From Sipunculus nudus (Eukaryota; Annelida; Sipuncula; Golfingiida; Sipunculidae): a DNA stretch of 64,000 bases. The stretch is taken from positions 12,330,839 to 12,394,838 of the forward strand of contig CM049316.1 of the NCBI GenBank assembly GCA_026874595.1. The letters run 5' to 3'. How positions within the stretch are numbered: the first letter of the stretch is position 1; every line of letters starts with the position of its first letter. Positions 36,979-49,154 of this stretch are shown here, one piece after another. A program made the position numbers and the translations under genes. The notes under the pieces were generated by a model. It saw only the letters and a list, made by a program, of their open reading frames with translations. It was not told the DNA's origin and did no database searches.

Positions 36979-37790
36979 ACATCTACAGAAGGCCAGTCCC
37001 TGAGTGTATCATGGTACAATGATAGACAACCATAGTACATCTACAGAAGGCCAGTCCCTGAGTGTATCATGGTACAATGATAGACAACCATAGTACATCT
37101 ACAGAAGGCCAGTCCCTGAGTGTATCATGGTATACTGGTAGACAACCATAGCAAATCTACAGAAGGCTGGTCCCTGAGTGTATCATGGTACAATGATAGA
37201 CAACCATAGTACATCTACAGAAGGCCAGTCCCTGAGTGTATCATGGTATACTGGTAGACAACCATAGCAAATCTACAGAAGGCTGGTCCCTGAGTGTATC
37301 ATGGTACAATGATAGACAACCATAGTACATCTACAGAAGGCCAGTCCCTGAGTGTATCATGGTACAATGATAGACAACCATAGTACATCTACAGAAGGCC
37401 AGTCCCTGAGTGTATCATGGTATACTGGTAGACAACCATAGCAAATCTACAGAAGGCCAGTCCCTGAGTGTATCATGGTACAATGATAGACAACCATAGT
37501 ACATCTACAGAAGGCCAGTCCCTGAGTGTATCATGGTACAATGATAGACAACCATATTACATCTACAGAAGGCCAGTCCCTGAGTGTATCATGGTACAAT
37601 GATAGACAACCATAGTACATCTACAGAAGGCCAGTCCCTGAGTGTATCATGGTATACTGGTAGACAACCATAGCAAATCTACAGAAGGCCAGTCCCTGAG
37701 TGTATCATGGTACAATGATAGACAACCATAGTACATCTACAGAAGGCCAGTCCCTGAGTGTATCATGGTATAATGATAAGCCTGTGTATC
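36979..37790 (+). repeat. 58-bp minisatellite, 14 units
   Basis: Units begin ATCTACAGAAGGCCAGTCCC every 58 bp from 36979 to about 37790. Two main unit types exist: one with GGTACAATGATAGAC ending CATAGTAC, and one with GGTATACTGGTAGAC ending CATAGCAA. The two alternate irregularly along the array. No coding or CRISPR character. Confidence 0.93.
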
Positions 37791-38727
37791 ATGGTTGATC
37801 AGGGTCATTGTATGAAGCTACATGACTGTGCCAGAGACATAACTTGGAACATCTTCATTCAAATGGTATTCAGGCCTTTGATGAAAATTCTTGGAATTTT
37901 GTGAGAAAAACTTAGCAGGTCATTTTCAAACTCTTGTCAAATGTTTAGATGATATGAGTGTAAATTTTCTGGTACAGCAGAACCTGTCGTGAGGGGACAC
38001 CGGGGATACGTGTGTTACACATGATGAATATCAACTCAAGCATTTTGTCAGTTATACAGTCACCAGCTATTTTTATCAGCCATTGTGTCTGTTCCTTATG
38101 AAGAAACAATGTCTCACCATGAATATCTCCTTGATGAAATGTGTAATAATGGGCATTATGGAGAGATCTCTCCAAATTTTCTGGACAGAACTACTGTTAT
38201 CTATGTTATGTGACAGGTCTTGTCTTGTGTTTGATATTATGATTTCAAGGGGGTTATGTCACATGATCACATTACAGTACTTTACAATAATCTGCTGTAT
38301 TGTTCATCTGATATTGTGAGACATTATAAGTATCATAATACATGTGTTATTCAAATGGGATTATCATTAATTCCATCATCTCGGTAAGTTTTATATTTCA
38401 CAGCAGGGGGCAATTTAACACATTTAAAAAAAATACATTAAGAAAGGGGTAAACACAGAGTTATCCCGAGACTAATTTATAAGTAACATCATAAAACATC
38501 TTGTAAAAAATATCAGGATTGTAAATATGTTTGTATTTTTAAATAAATAGAATTTCCTCTGTTAATTGTAGGATTATTCAGATATTACAGGTGACAGGAC
38601 CACAAGACAGTTAGAGAGGACTAATACATTGCTGTACATATTTAGCATTTAATTAGATGGACATGTTGAAATGGCCATAATCAGTGTGGGTACCTCCATT
38701 ATGAATTACAGTAATACCACTTCTGCA

Positions 38728-38952
38728 TATCAGCACCATCTAGTGTTCATTCTGTGAAACATACATTGTGTACAAGCCATTTATACTGGACAAATTCTTG
38801 CTTACCCTCATACTGTGGAAAGGCTTGCAATGTGGAATAGCATTTTCCCTGGAGTGAGCTAAAATATCATTTTAGCTACTGTTTATTCAAAACAAGGGTA
38901 AGGTTTTTAAAAAAAATATTGTTTAAGGTGTGAATACTAGATGGCGCTGATA
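38728..38952. mobile_element. 225-bp MITE with 22-bp inverted repeats, copy 2
   Basis: The left end is TATCAGCACCATCTAGTGTT and the right end on the minus strand is TATCAGCGCCATCTAGTATT. They differ at two positions over 22 bp. The interior is similar to 31150-31377. Non-coding. Confidence 0.75.
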
Positions 38953-40165
38953 AACAAAAGTGGTACTACCATAAATAACAATAATTGTGTTCAAAGGTAC
39001 CCCACTGATGTATGTAGGATGTTCAGTTGTTTACAGATGAAGTGTTCCAGGAAGCTTGGTCTGAAGCTTGGGTTTTTAGTCAGCTACCTATATTAGGCCT
39101 ACAAAATGAAGTTACATGATATATTTATTGAATTTCAACTTTAGTAAATTCATGACTAAGCCAGTTCCACCAGAGGACAGGTTGCTGTTCTCTAATTTAG
39201 ATTAATTCCACCAGGAGGCATTGTAAGCAACATATAACTGAAGACTTTTTTTTTTCTTTACTTGCAGATGTGTTAAAATTAACTCTTACATAATAGATTA
39301 GTTGCAGATCTATATGTGTGTGTGTGGGGGGGGGGGGGGATGGGGTGTCCAGGGCATCTAATTTCTTTTCAGTACTGACTCTGCCTCCTATATTTCCTAT
39401 AATTTAACCATGAAAATTTATTTGTCCCCTATAATTTCCAATATTTTCCGGCATTCAGACTGCAATCTCCTATATTATCTAAATTTTAATACAGAATAAT
39501 TATTGTTACATAGTCTTAGTAATTACTGTGGAGGGGAGAACCGGCTCTTTTTAGAACTACACATATAAGTGTTGCAGTGATACAGATACAGACATCTACA
39601 CTGAACAGACTTCCAGATGTTGCTTTCAGAAGTGATGGTCATGGTAAGGAACCAAGTAAAAAGCGATTGTGCAGTAAAAAACCCTTAATATTTGGGCTGA
39701 AAATCCTATAAACTCCTATAGGTTTGCTCCAAGTTCCTCAATAAAATTCCTATATTTCTTCAGGAACTAATTGGGAGCCCTGTTTGTACAGCACAATTTG
39801 TTAAGTCATTGATATGTAAATTATATGTAAATTTATTCAGTTCGCCCACTGTTATGTAGAGGTTGTAGGAGATGATGGTTTCCGTGTGGATGCACTCTTT
39901 GTTACTGTAGCTAGAAGGGTTTACAGGTGCAGTAAATGGCGATAATGATGGTTGTTGTATGTGATGATATGCAAATTAATAGTTGAGATCTGAAAAATCA
40001 TTTGGCTGTGGATTATTTATTTGCACTCACTGAGGGATGAATCAGGACTTGTAGAGTAAAAGAAAATGGTTTTTAATTATCAATTTATTATATATAATGC
40101 TTTGTAGCATCCTCAGTCAGTGAAAACAATTGCAGTTTGTTAATACATTTGTGAGCAGCAATATA

Positions 40166-40168
<3 letters not shown>

Positions 40169-40212
<44 letters not shown>
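40169..40212. repeat. (AT)n microsatellite
   Basis: Uninterrupted AT dinucleotides for about 43 bp. Confidence 0.95.
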
Positions 40213-40217
<5 letters not shown>

Positions 40218-43200
40218 GATTATTTGTCAGTACATGTTGGTTGCCAGGCAATGTTGATTCATATGTTTCATAGGTCAGCTGTATACCTGTATTTAGGTCA
40301 AAGGTTAAATTGACAATCAGCATTTTCAGCTGGAGTTTTTACATAAAGACAAAGTCATTCATGCTGCTTTTGTCATGCCATCTCAAGTGATGTGTGTTTT
40401 ACCAAATGTATATAGTAGTTTAATTTCTTTGTAGATTATTTATTGAACATTTTACATGACATATTTATATGGAACAAAATCAATGGACGATTTTTCAGGA
40501 CATTTATGTAAATTAAATGTTAATTAGTAGAGATATGCATATTTCTTTATGTGTTATTTTCCTTGATTTATATTATCTGTCAGCATTTTGTGTCGGGATT
40601 TTCCCCATCTATGTTAAGTACACATGCACTCACCTAGTCAGTCATATCATAGAAACTTCAGGCAGGGGAATCCTGGGCTCATGATTCTATGGTTATTTCT
40701 GTTACATTAAAGAGGTACAATATACACAGTCGTAACTCTCGGGTCATTCCTAGGACCTTTAGCACCTAGAAGTCAACACAGGAACCACCCAGCTACGTCC
40801 TACCTAGGACTGTAAAGGTACACTGATACAATGATTCATCACAATAAAAAGTCAGATATCGTATAGGTATCATCAGCTGCTCCTGTATTGGTATGGCAAA
40901 AGTATTGGATCACCCAATCATAAAAGATATCTGATATTTAATATTGTTTTCAAGTGCATACAAACAGTGAGAAATACATAGTTCAAGACATCCCACGTTC
41001 CAAATTCAATGTATCTAGAAATAAGCTTTATTCTTACAGTTTTGAATTTACCTTTATTAGAAAAAAATCTATGAGAAATCTTATCCTCCGATGATCATAG
41101 AAGAATATTGACTGAATTATAACTGAATATTTCTTGTATGTTTTGTGTAATGTTTTGTATCATGGGGGAATCGTCGAGATGCATGTAGTATCATGACATA
41201 ATGTATCATTGCAGTCCTAGAACTACCCCATTTCTGTTTCATATGTCAGGTATCAAAAGTCCGGCAAACTTGAGCCAGCAAAATCATAGCCAGTAACATC
41301 AAATTTATCTGATGTTGTTGCTAATGATATCAAATTGTGTGAGAAATGAAACCATAATATATATTTAAGAGTACAAGATCTGGTACTCTTGCAAATGCAC
41401 TTATGTTAAAGGCTATGGACTGTTTTTGTGTAAGGTCATATTTCGCATAAATTCTATGTATTTGTTCTGTCAAAGCTCACAGCCTTTTACTTCTTAACAA
41501 TTTGAGTTGAAAATATTGAGTACAAAATTTAAAGTTAAAAGCATTTTAATGGAAAAAAATAGATCAACTTTTTTTATATGTTCTATAAATATTTTATCAG
41601 CCATAAGCCATGCTTCAGAAGTATAGTGATAAAATTGTTATGTGGGAGGGATAAGATTAGGTTAATTCAATGAATTGTGCTGGAGAGAAATAAAGCGACA
41701 CCTGGCGACTGCGAGCAGTACTAACCTAATATGCCCGCACACCTACCGCCCTTCAGATTAAAAGTTATACACAGTACACTGTGTATTCAATATTACGTAC
41801 CAACAGAAAAAGTACAGACAAACTTTTAAAAAAAAAACAGTCATTTTATATCAGTGGGAAGTATACCTCTAACAAAAGGACGCGCACAAGAATTTTCCAT
41901 AGGTAAGTGTATGGTTCAATAAGTATTGTTCCCTGTATATTTTTAAGTATTATTGGTCACAGATTAACGGGTTTCCTAATCATTGTCAAACACAAAGGGA
42001 ATGTATCACGTGCGCTAAAAATGACCACTTACGGTTTCAACGTTTAAAAATGGAACTCTTGTATTGTTTACAATGTTACTTATTAATATATTTGATTATA
42101 AGTACATATGGTTATCATGTGCTTCGCAAAAAAATAAGCGGTAATAAGTTGGACATGTTATTTAATTCTTTTTAGAATGTTCTGTAGAAAATGTGTCCCA
42201 CTACTTCAGTAATGTCCAGTAAAGCTGTCAGTGGGAAGGTGGACTTCGCATAAACTGATGGCAGTTGCTGCTTTTTCTCTGTCCATTGTTTGCTTTATAT
42301 ATCTGATTTATTGGAAGGCTTGCCTTGAAACACAGTGCTCGAAATAAAATATAACTTATCATGGAGATAAGTTGTATGATATGTTACTTGTATATAGAAT
42401 TAATGGACGTGAAGGAGCAGCCCCTTGTCCTCATTAATACTATAAACAAGGGTTATATAATGTTAAAGTTGATATAAACCGGGTCATTGCATACAGCATG
42501 CAGGTTTGTATTTTATTACAAGTTAAGGTAGTACTTCTTAAAGTGGTGAAGTTTTACCTCATGCTGTGGTCTCATTTAGAGAGTCCTCTCTTGTTCACAA
42601 ACTTGCTGTATGTTCATTGTACAGAGAGTCGTGAAATTATGGGGGGGGGGGGGCAGGTAGTACGTGTTTTTCGGTCTGGGATGATGCCCTCTGATTGTTG
42701 GGGATATCTTCAGTAGATAGTAATGTATACTTTACGGCTTTATTTCACGGCTGGCCGATGTGTTGACTGAGGTAGACACTGCATGCGTGTATTTGTTACA
42801 TGTAATTAACCCATCGCCGCATTTTGCACAACATTTGCTCGGAGCATTCAAAGTGTGTATGGATAGGGAATTATACATACATCTGTGAAACGACTTTTAG
42901 AATAAAAATAAAATTATTGTTGATGGGGGAGTTGTTATTTTTTAAAATTTAAATTTATTTTAAATATATATATATATAAGAAACTATAAAAAATCTCCGT
43001 TTTTCTAACCATACAGTTTCGAAACTGATTTTCCTACGGATCATATTATACCAGCCCAATATAAATTGTCGCACATGCGCAAAATCGGACCCTTAGTCGC
43101 GCAGTCTTATTTTGGTAGGCCTTCATAGATACGTGTTAAGTTACACGCATAACCATAACGTGAAAAACAAGTCAATTTGAGATGGTAAATCGAGTGCCGT

Positions 43201-43280
43201 TAAGGTTTTGCTCTGAAACGTTTATATTCAGCCAAACCCAACTCTACAATTTTATGTTGTTGCAAATGTATATGTAAGTT

Positions 43281-43620
43281 CGTTCTTCCGCTAGAGGTCG
43301 TTTTTACTCAAAACTAACCTCTTCCTGTGAGGCACTGTGGGACGGCCGGGACTACTTATCTCAACTGTCAAACTTTAAAAATCAAAATTTGTTATGGTTC
43401 AAGGAAACACCACCTGTTACATTTCACATGCGCATGCTTACAAAATAGTACTTATTTTGTGCAGTCATTACCACAAAAACATCGCCTTGAAACAACTCTT
43501 ATCTAACGTACTTTACATTGTCCACTTCACTGCATTTACACCTACGCCATCTGTGTTTTTAGACGACGCGGTACATTGTGAGGTCAGATGTGATGCCCAC
43601 AAACCCTAAACAGCAGAGTC
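43281..43620. repeat. diverged copy of the 48.2-kb repeat body
   Basis: AGAGGTCGTTTTTACTCAAA, then CACATTTCACATGCGCATGC and CGCCATCTGTGTTTTT match AGAGGTCGTTTTTACTTAAA, CACATTTCACATGCGCATGC and CGCCGCTGGTGTATTT near 48207-48415. Confidence 0.55.
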
Positions 43621-45139
43621 CTACAATTTGTGAGTCCGATTCTGCGTAAGTTAACAATATTTGCGTCACCAAAATTTAATTCTCTTGAAAGAATTTATAT
43701 AGTATACTGTCCGTGAAGAGTATCTGCATCAAGAATCTTCATTCAAAGGAATGCAAGCCTACTCCATGTAAGGGGTTCCTCTTGTGGGATACTACCAAAA
43801 CCGTGTTTTCACTCATTTATTCGGCCCATATTCCCAGGTTTATTAGTGCATAAGTGACTCTACATTTGTGAATATTCCTTAATGGCGTTCCTGAATCCGG
43901 TTCATGTGCCGGATGTATATACCAAATTCTAATCGATTCTTCATTTGCCCGTTCCCAAAATGCAATGAAAATTTCATGACATTCCGCTCATGACTGCGTG
44001 AGTTATGTTGTGTACAAACACACACACACGCACGAGAATGACCGCATACCAGCCTGGTGGTGGCAATAGTATACAGCTGTATATACACATCGATATAAAC
44101 ATTTTTACTACGCGTATACCTCTACATTAACCAAAGGGATGGTTGTATATGCTATAAAATAGGGTTTCCCACTGAGCAAGCTCTCTTTTCTTTTATAGAT
44201 ATGTTCTGTCATGGTTTTATAACTCATCGAGTCAGTTATGAAATTATAATGAAATATTGTAAAGCCTGTTGGTGAAATATGTTGAGTTTTATATCAGGCG
44301 GCTAACAAATAGGAGCCGAATGTTTGGCAGGTCTCGCACGGTGCCCACCGCACTTTATAATCCCTGAATACCTCTATACACTGGCAATGTACCAATGGTT
44401 CTGTATTGTAGATACTATGCACTTGTCAATACAGAGCATAGTTATCCATGCATGTGTGTATTTGTATTCGTAGTAATGAACTTCCTTGTAGAATTCGTAG
44501 AAGCAGATTCATACATACGTTAACAAGTGTCCGTTGTCGTACCTTCCTTGTGTATACAGTGTGTGTGTATCTATATCACCATAGAGTTAAAATAAGTTTT
44601 AATTCCATGATATCACCGATCCCCTTTTCACCCACGCGTATATTAAGTACACCTGTACTTCTTACTTTTGAAGCACTTTATTCCAAGAAAGCAACTGTTA
44701 CGTCTCTGTAAAGGAATTGGTGACATGGTTTTTGTTTTTTTTTTTTAGCCGGCACTTAACAACAGACTACCTCGGCTCTAAATTACACCACGGAAATAGC
44801 AATAAGAGATTTATACAGGGGCAGTTCTTTTTTTTGGGGGGGTGGCCCTTCCCCCTCTTTTTCGACCTAAATATATGAAAAAAAATACAGGAGAACATCA
44901 TGCTAGACAAACTTACAAAGCGGCGGGTTTTGTGTCTCGCACCGTTCATCAGTATAGTTCTGCATGGGCAAGTTATGAATATATCGAGTGTACGAATATT
45001 CTTAGTACTTGTTTCCTGGGCCAGGGTGTTCTACACCCTCTATTCTCAAGTTCTCTATGCAAGATCATTTAAAATATTAAACATAATCTCTCTGTGAGTA
45101 CTTTTAAGACTTCTATTCTTTGTTGGAAGGGCAATTTTT

Positions 45140-47370
45140 AGCTCAGCTGACTGAAAGTCATCTCAGCTATATAGCGATCTTTGTCCGGCGTCCGTCCGTG
45201 TGTCTCTCTGTTAACAAGGCATCAATCGTAATCGCTGGTTCTGGAATCTTCTTACTTCACATCTAGGGAGGTTCATGAAAAATCTTCTTAGAAACCAGAA
45301 ATCAGGTCTCTGTTACCCATATAATCTGAGCTATGGGGCTCGGAAGAACCCCCAAGAATAATGGAAAATTTGATGCAAAAGCTCAAGGATCTGAACAACT
45401 AAGGCATTGATCACCATGATTCTTTGCATGGATATTGATAATTGAATGTTTCATCAGTTTCTGCAGACTGGTTGCGCCTTCTGCATGTTTCGCTTTTATA
45501 CGATTTTTTTTCTTTATTTTTGAGATCTTTAAAGATAGTCGTCTGTTAACAGGGCACAAATCATAAACATTCTTCCTAAAATCTTCTAACTGGATATCTA
45601 GGGAGGCCCATGAAAAGTCTTCTTAGAAACCTGAAATTAGGTCTATATTACTCATATTCTCCAAGCTAGGGGGCTTTTATGCACCCTCCAGAATAATTGA
45701 AAGTTTGATACCAAAGCAAGGCTCAAATCTTAAACATTGTTCCTAGAATCCTGAGAGTTCCTCAAAAGTTCTCCTCAAAAATCTGAAATTAGGTCACTGT
45801 GACCTATATTCACTGCGTTACAGTCTATGTTTGAGCACCCAGAAAAAATGCAAAATACACAAAAATTGCCAGATTCCTCAGGAACGGCTGGATGGATTAT
45901 CATCAAATTTGGTGAGCTTATGGATCTTGATGAACTTAATATGCTGAGCTAATATGCATGAACTATGATGCCACCTACATTATCTTAATTAGTTGCCTGT
46001 GCAAGGACATACAGTGAAGTCCGTTTATTGTCATGTGGATGGTGCATGTATAAATTATGATAATAACCGGGATGTGACATTATACGGGCTTCAACATTGA
46101 TGTCCTTATCTCCAAGCATATCTCCAAGCATAGCTACTTGTAAGGTTTGAGTATGCCGTATTGTTGCTCGCAGGCAACCAGTAATAAATCTATATATATC
46201 ATGACATAGCACCAACAGCCAGCAATAATCTAATATGTCATAATATGGCAAACATATATATCCCTGCCAATAAAATATGCTTGGTACATTAAAATAGTAG
46301 ATCATTACACAAAGTCCTTATGAAGTTGGAATATCCAGTCTTGTTGCTGCAAGCAACCACTATAAACTTGTGCATCATGACATGGTGCAGGCAACCAGCA
46401 ATAAAATCTGATGTGTCATAATATGGCAACACATGTGTACATCCCTGCCAATAAAATATGCTTGGTACAAAATTGGTTGATCCTTGCACAAGATGTCATC
46501 ATAATAAAAAAAACATATCTTTTTACATAAAATTGTGACAAAGTCTACTGCTGCATACACTCTACAATTGAATCTAAAAAACTAAATCTGATATGGTAAA
46601 GGTTATCATGTATCCCTGCCAAAAAAGTTGTACCAGTATCTATGATCTAGTAGCTCATATTTTGATATATTTTTTCCACAGGGAGTGCTCAGTTAAAAAA
46701 AGGATAAGAAAACCAACCTCAGTGCTACGGTACACAACATATATATACCTATACCTGCATACATACTGTGTATATACACCTATCTATACATCAATACATA
46801 TGCACCTGCTGAAAATTAAAACTACAGGGTAAGATTGGGTAGGGTGGGTGGGCAAGACAAAATGCGTGTCGTTGTGGCCGCAGACCCACTGTTTGTGGTC
46901 TTTTAAAAGTTGAGTGGCCCTTAACAACTAAGCAAGGGTGGCCTAACGCTGCTTGGCTGTGGCCACTTGTGACCACAGCCGAGCGACCTCATTAGCTGCC
47001 CCTAAAATCCCAGTCACTTTTGTGGACTGGTCACTTGCCTGCCGCACAGAGGTGGGAGATGCGATCGTTTGATACGCCTGACTGATTACAGGCTCTTAGC
47101 CTCTTTGATCACTGTGTCTGTGTATGATGTGATATTAACTGCGATCAGGTATCACTGCCTAGGTTTTCATGCATGAAAATAAACGGGATTATGACAATAT
47201 TCCATGATATTAAACGGTCAGATTTACCATTGTTTATATAGGAAATGGTTTGGGATTTCAGATTTATGTGTTATTAAACGGGATTTTCTATTAACCGATA
47301 TGATACAAAGTGGGCTCGACTGTATTGTCAACATGTCAGTCGGCTGAGCGTCATGACCCATTAAACCCCC
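45140..47370 (+). mobile_element. second AGCTCAGCTGACT-family element, split by a TIR element
   Basis: It starts AGCTCAGCTGACTGAAAGTC at 45140 with GTCCGGCGTCCGTCCG. Internal direct units of about 336 bp include AGGCATCAATCGTAATC...CATCTAGGGAGG and AGGGCACAAATCATAA...TATCTAGGGAGG. The family's 3' signature, GGCTGAGCG then CATGACCCAT, appears at 47342, after the inserted element 46010-47324. Confidence 0.5.
46010..47324. mobile_element. TA-flanked inverted-repeat element (about 1.3 kb)
   Basis: The left end is TACAGTGAAGTCCGTTTATT and the right end on the minus strand is TACAGTCGAGCCCACTTTGT, about two thirds identical over 27 bp. TACAGTCGAGCCC-type ends are common in pogo/Tc1-like elements. 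Inside are two direct ~200-bp copies (CCCTGCCAATAAAATATGCTTGG at 46262 and 46442) and repeated TAAACGGGATT motifs. No transposase seen. Confidence 0.5.
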
Positions 47371-47439
47371 ACGACTTAATTGACTTATAGCCTATGACTT
47401 TTTGTGCTGTATAATAAATATTATACACAAAACCTTTAA

Positions 47440-48005
47440 CTTGTATCGTAACAAAAGTCATAAATGTTAACTGACGTGCATCTGTTATTATACCATTTGC
47501 CTAGACTACAGGCCTGTTACATAACGAACAGGATGCCAACACCTTACAAGACGGGCTTCTAGTGTCAAAACGGGGTATTTCTCTATATGCATGGTCGGTA
47601 ATCCAACCCTTTTCCTTAAAGCTTAACTGCCTGAAGGATCAATCATTCATTGGCATTTTTTTTTAAATTTAGACACACACAGGTATTAATCTAATTAACG
47701 ATAAATCTCTGTCTTTCGCAGCCATGCACAAACACTATCGTGTAAATCTCTGCATGTGTTTCGCACCTAGTACCTATTCACACACACAATACGTTAACCC
47801 CGTGCAATAATATAAAGAGTTACGAGCCATGTATTTCGATTCTCTATTTTCTACCACATCCATGGAAATGCGAGTCTTGGCACCTTTTAAAACAGAACAA
47901 ACACTACAGGGACGATAGTTTTTTTAAAGGAAAGTTCTTCATCATTAAATAGTACGTAAAACCTGTGAAGAAATATCAGCCAGCCTCATTTACCACAACA
48001 TTGAC
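47440..48005. repeat. local duplication, copy 1
   Basis: CAGGTATTAATCTAATTAAC, then CTTTCGCAGCCATGCACAA, CACAATACGTTAACCC and ATGTATTTCGATTCTC occur in the same order here and at about 50140-50290. The duplication includes the flank of the inserted element at 48006 (ACCACAACATTGAC). Confidence 0.75.
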
Positions 48006-48567
48006 CAGAGCCGGATTTAGGGGGGGGGGGGGGGTGGGTAAAGGAGGTTTCCCCTTTTTCGACCTAAATATCTGGACAGCTTGATTTATCATCATGATGC
48101 TCTTTTAAACTACCCAAATTTTTCACCTTTAGAGCTTAATTTTTAAAACATTTCCCTTGCCAAAAAATCTGCCCCCACCTCCCGGGCCTCGCCTCACTCT
48201 TCCGTCAGAGGTCGTTTTTACTTAAAACGAACATCTTCGCGTTTTGAACTGGAGGTTGTCTCAACTGTAGAACTTATTTTTTTTTTTTTTACATTTCCAG
48301 AAAACATTTGGTCACATTTCACATGCGCATGCTTACACAAAATTATTTATTCCGTGTAGTCCAAAGTATTTGAACGGACTACTTCATTACATTTGTACTT
48401 ACGCCGCTGGTGTATTTGGAACCTCCAGTGCATTGTGGGGATAGAATTTCTATACCTACAATGTCTGATAACGTATACGCTTGCGAGTCGATCCGATTTC
48501 GTGCAGCGTGGCCTCGCTATACGAGCCCCCCCCCCCCCCTTATTTCAAAGTCCTCTGTCCGCCCCTG
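48006..48567. mobile_element. non-autonomous element with 5-bp target duplication
   Basis: It begins CAGAGCCGGATTTAGGGG and ends TGTCCGCCCCTG, with TTGAC directly outside both ends (48001-48005 and 48568-48572). CAG...CTG termini with a C/G run recall hAT-type ends. A related body (CCCTTTTTCGACCTAAA) recurs at 50490 and 44857. Non-coding. Confidence 0.5.
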
Positions 48568-48880
48568 TTGACTATATCTACGTTACTTTTTATGCTGGGC
48601 ACTAACTCGTGTCTTTGTACCGCAGCACGTATTTGTTTATTATCAGCCCTACTCGAGGACGCCGCTTGAAAACTAAGTGGTCCATTAACTGTTATATCTC
48701 CAAACGCTATAACACTCACAGAGGCAGGTAATCTTCGTTCATTCGTGTTTATCGCACTATGGTTTGTTACTAAAAGTTTCATAGACCTGTACTTTCGCTG
48801 CCAGTTTTTACTTATTTTTAGCCAGTACATCGTACGGTTAACATGAATGTGTAAACCAGGCAGTGAGGTTCAGGGGGAGC

Positions 48881-49154
48881 ATGGCGGGAGAAATTCTTCA
48901 GTTACTAGAGGCAGTGGTCAAAGACCTCACACAGGAACATGAATGTTTATCAAAGTCCACTCTCTTGGGATATGACTTGACAGGACTGGGAGAACACCTG
49001 AGCAAGTCGGATTCAGTTTTAACGGATACTCTCAGAATACTTCGGCGAATCGCCAAAGAGGCTGGCGACATCAAGCGGCTGGCACGAGAACTAGGGGAAC
49101 TTTGCAATAAGAAGTACGAAAAGGAGGGTTTTCACATTGTCATGGAAGATACTG
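48881..49154 (+). CDS. exon 1 of the ZU5/UPA-like gene
   Basis: The first ATG, in AGCATGG context (good), begins MAGEILQLLEAVVKDLTQEH. The exon is predicted helical, with heptad-like leucines (LLGYDLTGLGEHL, DTLRILRRIAKEAG, RLARELGELC). The donor is ACTG|GTATGG and the exon leaves phase 1. The next intron is about 2 kb and carries a local duplication and SINE-sized repeats. Confidence 0.8.

Larger units (their letters stand above)
37791..45139. other. intergenic DNA between the two genes
   Basis: AT-rich, with microsatellites, G-runs near 39327 and 42644, a MITE at 38728 and a duplicate-family copy near 43281. No exon recognised on either strand. Confidence 0.45.

Noticed and set aside
36979-37790. 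CRISPR-like regular array
   Set aside because: There are no unique spacers; the whole 58-bp unit is repeated, and the sequence is eukaryotic.
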